From Bacteroidetes bacterium QH_10_64_19 (GTDB lineage: Bacteria > Bacteroidota > Rhodothermia > Rhodothermales > Salinibacteraceae), in assembly GCA_003023125.1 (NCBI GenBank), contig PXSY01000087.1, positions 1-5,004 of the forward strand: a DNA stretch of 5,004 bases. The letters run 5' to 3'. The notes under the pieces were generated by a model, which made no database searches, had not been told where the DNA came from, and saw nothing but the letters and a program-made list of their open reading frames with translations. Numbering within the stretch: the stretch's first letter is position 1; each line of letters begins with the position of its first letter. This document shows positions 1 to 5,004 of this stretch, in pieces. The translations under genes and the position numbers were made by a program.

Positions 1-12
1 CGGAAACACCTG

Positions 13-28
13 CAGGAGCTCACTCCTG
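13..28. other. Small hairpin over the coxB stop codon
   Basis: CAGGAG (13-18) and CTCCTG (23-28) pair perfectly around the 4-base loop CTCA, which holds most of the coxB stop codon (20-22 on the minus strand). The purine-rich arm could also serve as a ribosome site, or be masked as one, for a gene starting beyond the left edge; the window ends too soon to tell. A 6-base stem this short may be due to chance. Confidence 0.3.
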
Positions 29-967
29 GGGCGGCTCTTTATCGCTCTGCTCTTTCATGAACTCAACGAGGGCGGTCACTTCTCGCTCCGAAAGGTTGGC
101 GTACGAGGGCATGACGTTCTGATACCCCTCAACGATTTGGGCGCCCGACTTCAAAATAGACGTTCGAAGGTAATTTTCATCAACAGTAACCTTCGAGCCA
201 TCGGCTAGTTCGTGACCAGTGGTGCCGTATAGGCCTTCCCAGGTGGGCCCCACCATTTTGGAGCCGTCCAGGCTATGACACCCCTGACATCCCTGCTGGG
301 AGTACAGCTTTTCTCCGAATTCTGGAAGTGGAATGTCGTCCGGCGTCCCGGCGCTTTCGACCCACTCGTCGAATCGCTGCTGGGACACGACCTTCACTGT
401 AGCGTCCATCTCGGAATGGTTTCGGCCACAGTACTCGGTGCAGAACAGATCATACGTGCCCTCTTCGGTAGCTTCAAACCAGACGGACGTGTAGCGGTTC
501 GGCAGGACATCCTGTTTTACCCTAAACGCCGGGACGAAGAAGCTGTGGATCACGTCCTGGCTACTCATGGTCGTCTTCACCGGCCGGTTTGCTGGCACGT
601 ACAGCGTGTCCGACCGCGCGCCATTCGGATACTCGAACAGCCAGTTCCAGGATTGTGCCTGCACCTGAATCTCATAGGCGTTGGGCGGGGTGGTCTTCTG
701 CGCCACGAACGACTTGAAGCCCCAGTTAAACACCAGAAGGACGAGGATCGTGGGGATCACAATCCAGGAAATCTCCAGCACCTTGCTCTCCTGAACAGGG
801 ACGGGACGCTCCGCAGGATCCTGCCGCCGATAGCGGTACACAAACCAGAGCATCGCCGCCACGACGCCGAAGAGCAGCATGGCACTGACGGCGTTCACGA
901 AGTTGAACAGGCTGTCGATCTCCGACGCCATCGTGGACGCCGCTTCGGGAAGCCAAAAATCACCCAT
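20..967 (-). CDS. coxB: Cytochrome c oxidase subunit II with fused cytochrome c domain (caa3 type)
   Basis: The 315-residue protein has two membrane helices (about 21-44 and 63-86; the second contains LEISWIVIPTIL with Glu65, the usual subunit II acidic residue near the proton-entry side). A cupredoxin domain follows (about 97-195). The CuA ligands are all visible: His141 in VIHSFFVPAF, then Cys176, Glu178, Cys180, His184 and Met187 in FCTEYCGRNHSEM. The aromatic electron-entry segment is QSWNWLFEYPNG (105-116). A fused class I cytochrome c domain occupies about 215-308, with CQGCH (Cys227, Cys230, His231) and likely axial Met286 in NVMPSYANL. It accepts electrons and passes them through CuA to subunit I, here probably from the ACIII encoded upstream. 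The ATG at 965-967 (MGDFWLPEAAST) is preferred; a GTG at 1075 would add 36 basic residues atypical of the family. No cleaved signal peptide is evident. The subunit I gene is expected to the left of the window. Confidence 0.96.
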   Translation of the reverse strand: MGDFWLPEAASTMASEIDSLFNFVNAVSAMLLFGVVAAMLWFVYRYRRQDPAERPVPVQESKVLEISWIVIPTILVLLVFNWGFKSFVAQKTTPPNAYEIQVQAQSWNWLFEYPNGARSDTLYVPANRPVKTTMSSQDVIHSFFVPAFRVKQDVLPNRYTSVWFEATEEGTYDLFCTEYCGRNHSEMDATVKVVSQQRFDEWVESAGTPDDIPLPEFGEKLYSQQGCQGCHSLDGSKMVGPTWEGLYGTTGHELADGSKVTVDENYLRTSILKSGAQIVEGYQNVMPSYANLSEREVTALVEFMKEQSDKEPPQE

Positions 968-994
968 GTCTCGGTTGATCGTTGATGGGACGAA

Positions 995-1011
995 CTTTTT
1001 CCTCTTTTCCC
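995..1011 (-). other. Polypurine tract in the coxB leader
   Basis: Read on the coding strand, 17 consecutive purines (GGGAAAAGAGGAAAAAG) end 28 bases before the coxB ATG. There is no usable start codon at Shine-Dalgarno spacing from it. In a gene without a Shine-Dalgarno sequence, an A-rich leader of this kind could help ribosome loading through protein S1, as described for Bacteroidota; that role is inference here. The tract is also inside an in-frame GTG extension (from 1075), where it would encode a Lys/Arg run. Confidence 0.3.
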
Positions 1012-1040
1012 ACAAAAACGTCCATTCGCACGCAAGGGGC

Positions 1041-1075
1041 GTGGGGAGGCGGAGGGGCCTTAACGACGCCTCCAC
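1041..1075. other. Inverted repeat upstream of coxB
   Basis: GGAGGCG (1045-1051) and CGCCTCC (1067-1073) are perfect 7-base inverted copies around a 15-base loop, extendable by GT/AC (1041-1042 with 1074-1075) across a two-base bulge. It lies just after the stop of the FN3-domain gene and about 75 bases before the coxB ATG. In the direction of transcription it is followed by a C-rich stretch and not a T-run, so a Rho-independent terminator is not supported. It may separate the two transcripts or fold within a shared mRNA. The function is unknown. Confidence 0.35.
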
Positions 1076-1091
1076 GTGCTAGAGCATCAAA

Positions 1092-1844
1092 CTACTCCGA
1101 TTGCTGTTGCCGCTCCCGGTACCTTTCCGTTGCGATAATTTCCATGGCCCGGTCAATTGGAATCCGGTAGGTCCCCTCCTCCTGGTCGACCACGCCATAC
1201 TGTTGAAGCTGCTGCTCGGCCTCCAGCTCAGCTTGTCGAATTTGCTGGTACTCCTGCTGATTGGCCGCCACAGACTGCTGATTCTGGCTCACCTGATCGA
1301 ACCAGCCAAACAGAATGGCGGTGGCCACGAGCACCACAAAGATGATCGAGGCCGAGATGGCCATGATCTGGCTCGCCGCCACGCCTTCGTAGGCCACTCC
1401 CCGCTCCTTCTCTTTCTCGATCCGATCTTCGAAATCGAAGGTGTCCTTCGTCGCCTCGCGCCGGGCGGCACGAGCGAGGTCCGTCACCGGCTCCTCATCG
1501 TCCGGAGACGGGGCCTCCGCACCGGCCTCGGCCTCTGTGGCCGCGAGAAAGCTCCCCACGGGGCTTCTTTCGGTGTCTCCGGCCTCCGACTCGGCAACGA
1601 CGCGCCAGAAAAAGGTCTGGCCGTCGGTCGGGAACTGATTGCCCACCGTCACCGCCGTCTTTGCCCCCACGTCCGTATCAAGAACCGGATCCGTGAACTG
1701 GGCCGTCGGCGCCACCTGGAGGTGGTACGTTTTAGCTCCTGCTACCGGATTCCAGACAAACGTCACCTCGCTTCCGTCTACAGACACAGCGTCCGTGGGA
1801 GCCGCGAGAGACGGCATCGCGAGGGCCTCTCCTTCAGAATCCAT
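1092..1844 (-). CDS. Unnamed single-pass membrane protein with N-terminal FN3-like domain, between actF and coxB
   Basis: The 250-residue protein has no assigned function. In order it shows four parts. First, an FN3-like beta-sandwich (about 11-100) has VTFVWNPVAGAKTYHLQVA and later FFWRVVAES, the usual W...GA..Y.LQV pattern. Second come an acidic linker (102-122) and a charged stretch (123-149). Third is one membrane helix (about 159-182). Fourth, a Gln-rich probable helix (183-214) leads to the C-terminal segment QQYGVVDQEEGTYRIPIDRA (215-234) and MEII (235-238). From memory, short proteins ending in a similar YGWVD...G..RIPI.RAM motif occur in bacterial cytochrome oxidase/SCO clusters; I could not check this. 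With its place between ACIII and oxidase genes, that suggests an accessory or assembly role. No signal peptide is visible. The start is uncertain: ATG 1844, ATG 1817 (preceded by AAGGAG at 11 bases) and TTG 1868 are all in frame. Confidence 0.8.
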   Translation of the reverse strand: MDSEGEALAMPSLAAPTDAVSVDGSEVTFVWNPVAGAKTYHLQVAPTAQFTDPVLDTDVGAKTAVTVGNQFPTDGQTFFWRVVAESEAGDTERSPVGSFLAATEAEAGAEAPSPDDEEPVTDLARAARREATKDTFDFEDRIEKEKERGVAYEGVAASQIMAISASIIFVVLVATAILFGWFDQVSQNQQSVAANQQEYQQIRQAELEAEQQLQQYGVVDQEEGTYRIPIDRAMEIIATERYRERQQQSE

Positions 1845-1902
1845 ATCGCAAACAAGGTGGTTAGTCAACTGGGAATATGAACGCAGGGGGCTTGAGAGAG
1901 GG

Positions 1903-1918
1903 TCACCGTCCTCGGTGA
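1903..1918. other. Small perfect hairpin in the actF-downstream gap
   Basis: TCACCG (1903-1908) and CGGTGA (1913-1918) are perfect inverted copies around a 4-base loop. The element lies 65 bases after the actF stop and upstream of the FN3-domain gene, within a 138-base non-coding gap (1845-1982). The run of T lies before, not after, the hairpin in the direction of transcription, so it does not look like an intrinsic terminator. It could be a small operator or an mRNA structure, but its size makes a chance occurrence quite possible. I see nothing else convincing in this gap. Confidence 0.35.
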
Positions 1919-1982
1919 AAATCGACGGAAAAGAGCGACCCAGGCCTATTCAGACCGGAGGCATCAGTCGGCAACAACGGCC

Positions 1983-3245
1983 CTACATATTCTCAAACTG
2001 CAGGGACTTGCCCAAAGACGGATGGTTTTGAGGCACAAGGGGATGACGCCCCAGTCGGTACACCACTCCCCCGACGAAGATTCCCGTCAAACCCAACCAG
2101 CACGTGAAGTCAAGCCAATGGAATCCGGCGCTGTCGCGAAGCACCGGCACCACCACCCAGTGCAGATCCACCCAGTGCATCCCGATGAGCCAGATCGACA
2201 TGAACGCCATGGTGGGGATGGCCCGCTTCGTGAACTGCGGCAGCAGGACGACGAACGGCACTAGGAAGTGGAAGAGCACGAGGAACGCGCTGTGCCAGGC
2301 CCATCCGCCCTCCAGCCGATGCTGGAACCACACCGTCTCTTCCGGAATGCCACCGTACCAGTAGAGCATGTACTGGCTGAAGGCGATGTACGCCCAGAAG
2401 ACGACGAACCCGAAGAGATACTTCCCCAGATCGTGATAGTGCTCCGGCGTAACGATTCCCTGGAGCAGCCCACCGGTTCGCTGGAGCAGAATTGTCACCA
2501 GCGAGATGACGGCGACCGCGCAGAGAATACCCCCAGCGAAAAAGTAGACCCCGAAGATCGTGGAGAACCAGTGGGGGTCGGTCGACATCAGGATGTCGTA
2601 GCTGGCAAAGGCCGTGGTGACGGCCAGCAGCGGAAGGCCCCAGGCGCTGGTGCTCCGCAGTTTCTTCTGAATCGACGGGTTCGGATCCACGTCCTGGCGC
2701 AGTGAGAACGTGTAGAGGCGATACGAGAGGAGCGTCCACGCCGCAAAGTACACGACAATGCGGATCGACCAGAACGGCACGTTCAGGTAGGCGCGTTTGC
2801 CCGCCAGAATTTCGTCGTACTGCGGACTACTTGGGTCGTAGAGTTCTTCGTGGGTCCAGTGGTACAGGTCGTGCATCCCGAACAGCAACGGAATTCCCAA
2901 TAATAGGAGCAGCGGGAAGGCCCACACCAGCGACTCATTGATGCGATTAATAACGACGCTCCAGTGGGCCCGCGTAAGGTGATTAAAGACCAAGAAGAAG
3001 AGCCCGCCGAGCGCCGTCGTCAGCAGGAACGACCAGCCTGCGAGGTAGGCGAAGTAAAAGTCCCCTGGACTTTGCCAAAGGCCCAGGGCGCTAGTCACCA
3101 ATAGCGCAATGCCTAAGGCCAGCGGAACGAGCCAGGCACGACGGTCCCCCACGAACCGGTATGCCCGCTGTGCGTCATCGCTCGTCGACTGGATCGGGTC
3201 GACCAGCCACTCCAGAATAGAACTTCGATGAGGTTTGTCGGCCAT
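1983..3245 (-). CDS. actF: ActF, NrfD-like ten-helix membrane subunit of alternative complex III
   Basis: The 420-residue protein shows about ten hydrophobic helices (roughly 38-57, 66-88, 107-124, 158-180, 200-218, 227-253, 274-297, 316-336, 344-367, 377-397), the expected size and topology of ActF. Recognisable family segments are GDFYFAYLAGWSFLLTTALGG (61-81), HLTRAHWSVVINRINE (89-104), LPLLAVTTAFASYDILMSTDPHW (204-226) and YLFGFVVFWAYIAFSQYMLYWYG (276-298). The C-terminus ends VPQNHPSLGKSLQFENM, with the DPxLxxSL-like end common in this family. ActF is paralogous to ActC and forms part of the membrane core of ACIII; whether it contributes to proton movement is still debated (family knowledge). 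The ATG at 3243-3245 gives MADKPHRSSILEWL; no Shine-Dalgarno sequence is present. It is separated from actE by 142 bases containing the heptamer hairpin, a larger gap than elsewhere in the cluster. Confidence 0.94.
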   Translation of the reverse strand: MADKPHRSSILEWLVDPIQSTSDDAQRAYRFVGDRRAWLVPLALGIALLVTSALGLWQSPGDFYFAYLAGWSFLLTTALGGLFFLVFNHLTRAHWSVVINRINESLVWAFPLLLLLGIPLLFGMHDLYHWTHEELYDPSSPQYDEILAGKRAYLNVPFWSIRIVVYFAAWTLLSYRLYTFSLRQDVDPNPSIQKKLRSTSAWGLPLLAVTTAFASYDILMSTDPHWFSTIFGVYFFAGGILCAVAVISLVTILLQRTGGLLQGIVTPEHYHDLGKYLFGFVVFWAYIAFSQYMLYWYGGIPEETVWFQHRLEGGWAWHSAFLVLFHFLVPFVVLLPQFTKRAIPTMAFMSIWLIGMHWVDLHWVVVPVLRDSAGFHWLDFTCWLGLTGIFVGGVVYRLGRHPLVPQNHPSLGKSLQFENM

Positions 3246-3332
3246 GGCGTCGAAAGATCAGTTCGGACTCCCGTGGGTGCGGAAGCGGATTGGTAAGCAC
3301 ATCGTCTGTTTGTTACCTACAGTCTGAGAGGT

Positions 3333-3388
3333 ATGCGTGAACCGTGAGGGAGTCAACCCGTCACGACTCACGCTTCACGCATCACGTT
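3333..3388. repeat. Heptamer tandem repeats forming a long imperfect hairpin after actE
   Basis: On the plus strand four 7-base units of the form TCACGnn run end to end (3361-3367, 3368-3374, 3375-3381, 3382-3388). Two units in the opposite orientation (nnCGTGA) lie at 3334-3340 and 3341-3347. As a result 3333-3348 pairs with 3367-3382 over 16 positions with one mismatch (3342 against 3373), leaving an 18-base loop that itself contains a possible GAGTC/GACTC closure. The structure sits immediately after the actE stop (3388-3390) and about 90 bases before actF. In the direction of transcription no T-run follows it, so it is not a standard intrinsic terminator. It may act as an mRNA stability or processing hairpin, or be a member of a dispersed repeat family. 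The structure is visible directly; the role is inference. Confidence 0.8.
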
Positions 3389-4035
3389 CATTCCGCCGCT
3401 GTCGGTTGTGTCCCGTCGGGTTCCCCCTCTACCAGTTCCATCCGCTGGTCCGCCGGCAAGTCGTCGGGCGTCGCATTCTGGCTGCGCTGCAGGGCGCGGA
3501 TGTACGCGACAATGGCCCAGCGGTCCTGCACAGGCACTTTTTGCCCGTAGGCCGGCATGTTGCGCACCCCATTGGCGATCACGTCGTACAGGTATCCGTC
3601 CGGGGCGTCGCGGAGACGATCGATGTGGTAGCTAGAAGCTGGGGCGTACCCGTAGTCCCCCCGCATGATGATGCCGTTCCCGGCGCCAGCTTTTCCGTGA
3701 CACACGGAACAGTGCACTTCGTACCGGTCCTTTCCCCGCTCCAGCACCGCCCGGTCAACGGCAATGGGCACCTGATCCACGTAGTCCCCTGCCTCCGTAC
3801 GTCCTTCGTAGAGCGCCGAATTGTTGCGGAGCCCTCCCCGCGGCACCGTGCCGGGCACCGGCGCCCGCATGGCCGCATTGTCCTCGAAGAACGGATTGGC
3901 CTCCTGGGGGCCAAATTTCTGCTGGAAGTCCATGTCCAGGTTCATGTGGAAGGGGGGATTGTCCGATTGCGTCCCCCGACACCCGGCCAGAAGCAGGGCG
4001 ACGAGCACCAGTCCGGTGAGAAACGAGCGTCGCAT
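3388..4035 (-). CDS. actE: ActE, mono-heme cytochrome c lipoprotein of alternative complex III
   Basis: The 215-residue product starts MRRSFLTGLVLVALLLAGC, a lipoprotein signal peptide with lipobox LAGC. Cys19 would be lipidated, placing the protein on the periplasmic face. Residues about 50-70 (NPFFEDNAAMRAPVPGTVPRG) match the segment that precedes the heme domain in ActE. A class I cytochrome c domain follows: the heme c site is CSVCH (Cys109, Cys112, His113) and the likely axial Met160 lies in NGVRNMPAYG. A helix ends in WAIVAYIRALQ, and a short acidic tail finishes the protein. ActE passes electrons from ACIII toward the periplasmic acceptor or the oxidase (family knowledge). I chose the ATG at 4033-4035 because it puts the signal peptide exactly at the N-terminus, 53 bases after the actD stop. 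An in-frame GTG at 4090-4092 overlapping the actD stop would add 19 residues. No Shine-Dalgarno sequence precedes either start. Confidence 0.93.
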   Translation of the reverse strand: MRRSFLTGLVLVALLLAGCRGTQSDNPPFHMNLDMDFQQKFGPQEANPFFEDNAAMRAPVPGTVPRGGLRNNSALYEGRTEAGDYVDQVPIAVDRAVLERGKDRYEVHCSVCHGKAGAGNGIIMRGDYGYAPASSYHIDRLRDAPDGYLYDVIANGVRNMPAYGQKVPVQDRWAIVAYIRALQRSQNATPDDLPADQRMELVEGEPDGTQPTAAE

Positions 4036-4088
4036 GAATCGTGCAGGCGAGTCTAGGAAGAATGCAGACAACAGAATCCGGAAACGTC

Positions 4089-4697
4089 TCACGCATCGGC
4101 CGTGCCGTCGTCTTTCACGAGCTCGATGTGGCGTGCCCCGAGCCCCTGCAGCATCGCGGCGGTCTCTTCTACGTCAAACCGATCGTCGCTGGCGGCAACG
4201 TGCAGAAAAAACCGATCGTCCGTCGCTCCCTCGAAGCGGTCGGAGTAAAACAGCGGGTTGTACGGGCGCGGGAGGCCGTTCAGGGCGAGCATGCTTGCCA
4301 CCGCCCCGAAGGCCGCAAACAGCACGGTGAGCTCGAACATGATAGGCACGGACGGTTCGACCGCGAAGAACGGTTTCCCACTGATGTTGATGGGGTAGTC
4401 CACGGCGGCCGTCCACCACTGCAGCAGATAAGCCCCGGCGCAGCCCGTCAGCCCACCGAAAAATGTGAGGACGCCGACCCCCACGGCATTGCCCAGGCCC
4501 ATCGCCTCGTCCATGCCGTGGATGGGAAACGGACTGTGCGCGTCAAAGTGGCTGTACCCTTCCTCCCGCACCGCCTCGGCGGCGTGTAGCAGGGCCCCGG
4601 GATCCGAGAATTCCGCCAGCAGGCCATGGACCTGGTCGGCATCGCTCTCGAAAATGCCGAGTTGCGCCTTTATGTCTTGAACGAGCGGGATGGACAT
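4089..4697 (-). CDS. actD: ActD, two-helix membrane subunit of alternative complex III (DUF3341)
   Basis: This 202-residue protein matches the DUF3341/ActD layout. A soluble N-terminal part (1-65) includes GYSHFDAHSPFPIHGMDEAMG, the family's most recognisable block (about 48-67). A first membrane helix follows (about 68-92), then a short loop with the family-typical DYPINISGKPFF (100-111). The second helix (about 115-140) contains PIMFELTVLFAAFGAV. The C-terminal soluble domain has LPRPYNPLF, then DDRFFLHV and DDRFDVEET, as in other ActD proteins. ActD has no cofactor and anchors and packs against the other membrane subunits (family knowledge). I chose the ATG at 4695-4697, which begins MSIPLVQDIKAQLGIF. 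The upstream in-frame ATG at 4761-4763 would add 22 polar, family-atypical residues and overlap actC. There is no Shine-Dalgarno sequence. The stop overlaps a possible GTG of the next frame (GTGA at 4092-4089). Confidence 0.93.
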   Translation of the reverse strand: MSIPLVQDIKAQLGIFESDADQVHGLLAEFSDPGALLHAAEAVREEGYSHFDAHSPFPIHGMDEAMGLGNAVGVGVLTFFGGLTGCAGAYLLQWWTAAVDYPINISGKPFFAVEPSVPIMFELTVLFAAFGAVASMLALNGLPRPYNPLFYSDRFEGATDDRFFLHVAASDDRFDVEETAAMLQGLGARHIELVKDDGTADA

Positions 4698-4743
4698 GGC
4701 AGTGCGCGGTGCACAATTGGAAACAGTGATGCAGTCGGATGCA

Positions 4744-5004
4744 CTATGGAGAGACAGCCCCATCGCCCCCCTCGTCCGCCCCGGCGCCGCGATAGGCCTC
4801 CGCGAGGGCCGGATCGGCCGGTTCGATGTACGGGGTGCCGTCGCCCTCAGCGTGCCCGTTTCCGTGGTCGTAGTAATGGGGATCGGCCTGCGGCATCACG
4901 CCCTTGACTTCGGCCATGGCTACCATAGGCACAAACCGAAGGAACAGTAGGAAGAGCGTAAAGAAGAGCCCAAACGAGCCAACGAGCGTACCGATGTCGA
5001 CCCA
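4744..5004 (-). CDS. actC: ActC, NrfD-like membrane subunit of alternative complex III (C-terminal end only)
   Basis: Only the last 86 residues are in the window; the reading frame is open through the right edge (first visible codon TGG, 5004-5002) and ends at a TGA-type stop at 4744-4746. The visible part begins with [15 protein letters not shown] and continues as one hydrophobic helix (about residues 4-30) ending in [12 protein letters not shown]. This is the typical last-helix signature of the polysulfide-reductase NrfD-like ActC/ActF family; the FLxF-rich helix followed by P-x-x-AMAEVK favours ActC. ActC is a large multi-helix subunit that takes part in quinol binding and oxidation in ACIII (family knowledge). 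After the helix comes a 56-residue soluble tail rich in His, Asp, Glu and Gly (for example [15 protein letters not shown]), which is probably poorly conserved. actD follows 46 bases downstream, matching the known actBCDEF order. The assignment is strong, supported by both the motif and the neighbours. Confidence 0.9.
   Translation of the reverse strand, partial: WVDIGTLVGSFGLFFTLFLLFLRFVPMVAMAEVKGVMPQADPHYYDHGNGHAEGDGTPYIEPADPALAEAYRGAGADEGGDGAVSP

Noticed and set aside
275..985. Plus-strand open frame of 236 codons opposite coxB
   Set aside because: It lies antisense to a gene with intact CuA and heme c motifs; its Arg/His/Leu-rich composition is typical of a shadow frame and it has no recognisable domain.
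1041..1075. Intrinsic terminator after the FN3-domain gene
   Set aside because: The stem is good but the following bases are C-rich with no T-run at the stem base, so it is kept only as an inverted repeat.
968..1075. 36-residue N-terminal extension of CoxB from GTG 1075
   Set aside because: The extension is basic and lacks a signal peptide; the ATG at 967 gives a family-typical beginning just before the first helix, and the extension overlaps the non-coding-looking inverted repeat.
1840..1868. Sigma70-like promoter TTGACT, 17 bases, TATGGA on the minus strand
   Set aside because: The -10 box matches only three of six positions and overlaps the likely start codon; Bacteroidota-like organisms use a different promoter consensus, and no match to it was found here.
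1101..1880. Plus-strand open frame of 259 codons opposite the FN3-domain gene
   Set aside because: The minus strand encodes a coherent domain order with a membrane helix and the FN3 pattern, while this frame reads as Arg/Leu/His-rich text without any motif; GC-rich genes often leave such open antisense frames.
3337..4056. Plus-strand open frame of 239 codons opposite actE
   Set aside because: It begins inside the heptamer repeat and is antisense to a clear heme c lipoprotein; no motif was seen.
4041..4589. Plus-strand open frame of 182 codons opposite actD
   Set aside because: Antisense to conserved DUF3341 blocks; low-complexity Arg/His/Gly content.
4700..4716. Short inverted repeat GTGC/GCAC just before the actD start
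   Set aside because: Only a 4-base stem; easily expected by chance in GC-rich DNA.

Overview
The window carries a respiratory gene block, all of it transcribed from the minus strand (right to left). From right to left it holds the 3' end of actC, then actD, actE and actF of an alternative complex III (ACIII, a quinol:cytochrome c/HiPIP oxidoreductase), then an unnamed single-pass membrane protein with an N-terminal fibronectin-III-like domain, and finally coxB, subunit II of a caa3-type cytochrome c oxidase with a fused C-terminal cytochrome c domain. The ACIII genes actA and actB (and most of actC) should lie beyond the right edge. The oxidase subunit I and III genes would be expected beyond the left edge.

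The order actC-D-E-F followed by a caa3 subunit II is the arrangement known from Rhodothermus marinus and relatives. The sequence is moderately GC-rich by eye, and none of the five chosen starts has a well-placed Shine-Dalgarno motif, as is usual in Bacteroidota-like lineages. Several proteins are rather acidic (the unnamed protein and the ActC and ActE tails). I infer a member of Rhodothermota/Bacteroidota, possibly a Salinibacter-like halophile relative. The genus is not proven by the sequence.

Working model: ActC and ActF are multi-helix NrfD-like membrane subunits, and ActD is a two-helix anchor. Electrons from quinol oxidation reach heme c in the lipoprotein ActE or the ActA hemes, then the heme c fused to CoxB, then CuA, then the subunit I heme-copper site and oxygen. 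The complex therefore stands in for a bc1 complex and feeds the oxidase encoded immediately downstream.

Gaps between genes are short (46 to about 140 bases). The actE-actF gap contains the most striking non-coding structure: tandem 7-base units (nnCGTGA) facing inverted copies, giving a 16-base-pair near-perfect hairpin directly after the actE stop. Smaller hairpins lie in the actF-unnamed gene gap, upstream of coxB, and over the coxB stop codon. The gene between actF and coxB is the least understood element: it combines an FN3-like domain, one membrane helix, a Gln-rich helix and a compact C-terminal motif that I recall from small proteins of oxidase clusters. I saw no tRNA, rRNA, CRISPR, insertion sequence or phage gene, and no credible plus-strand gene.
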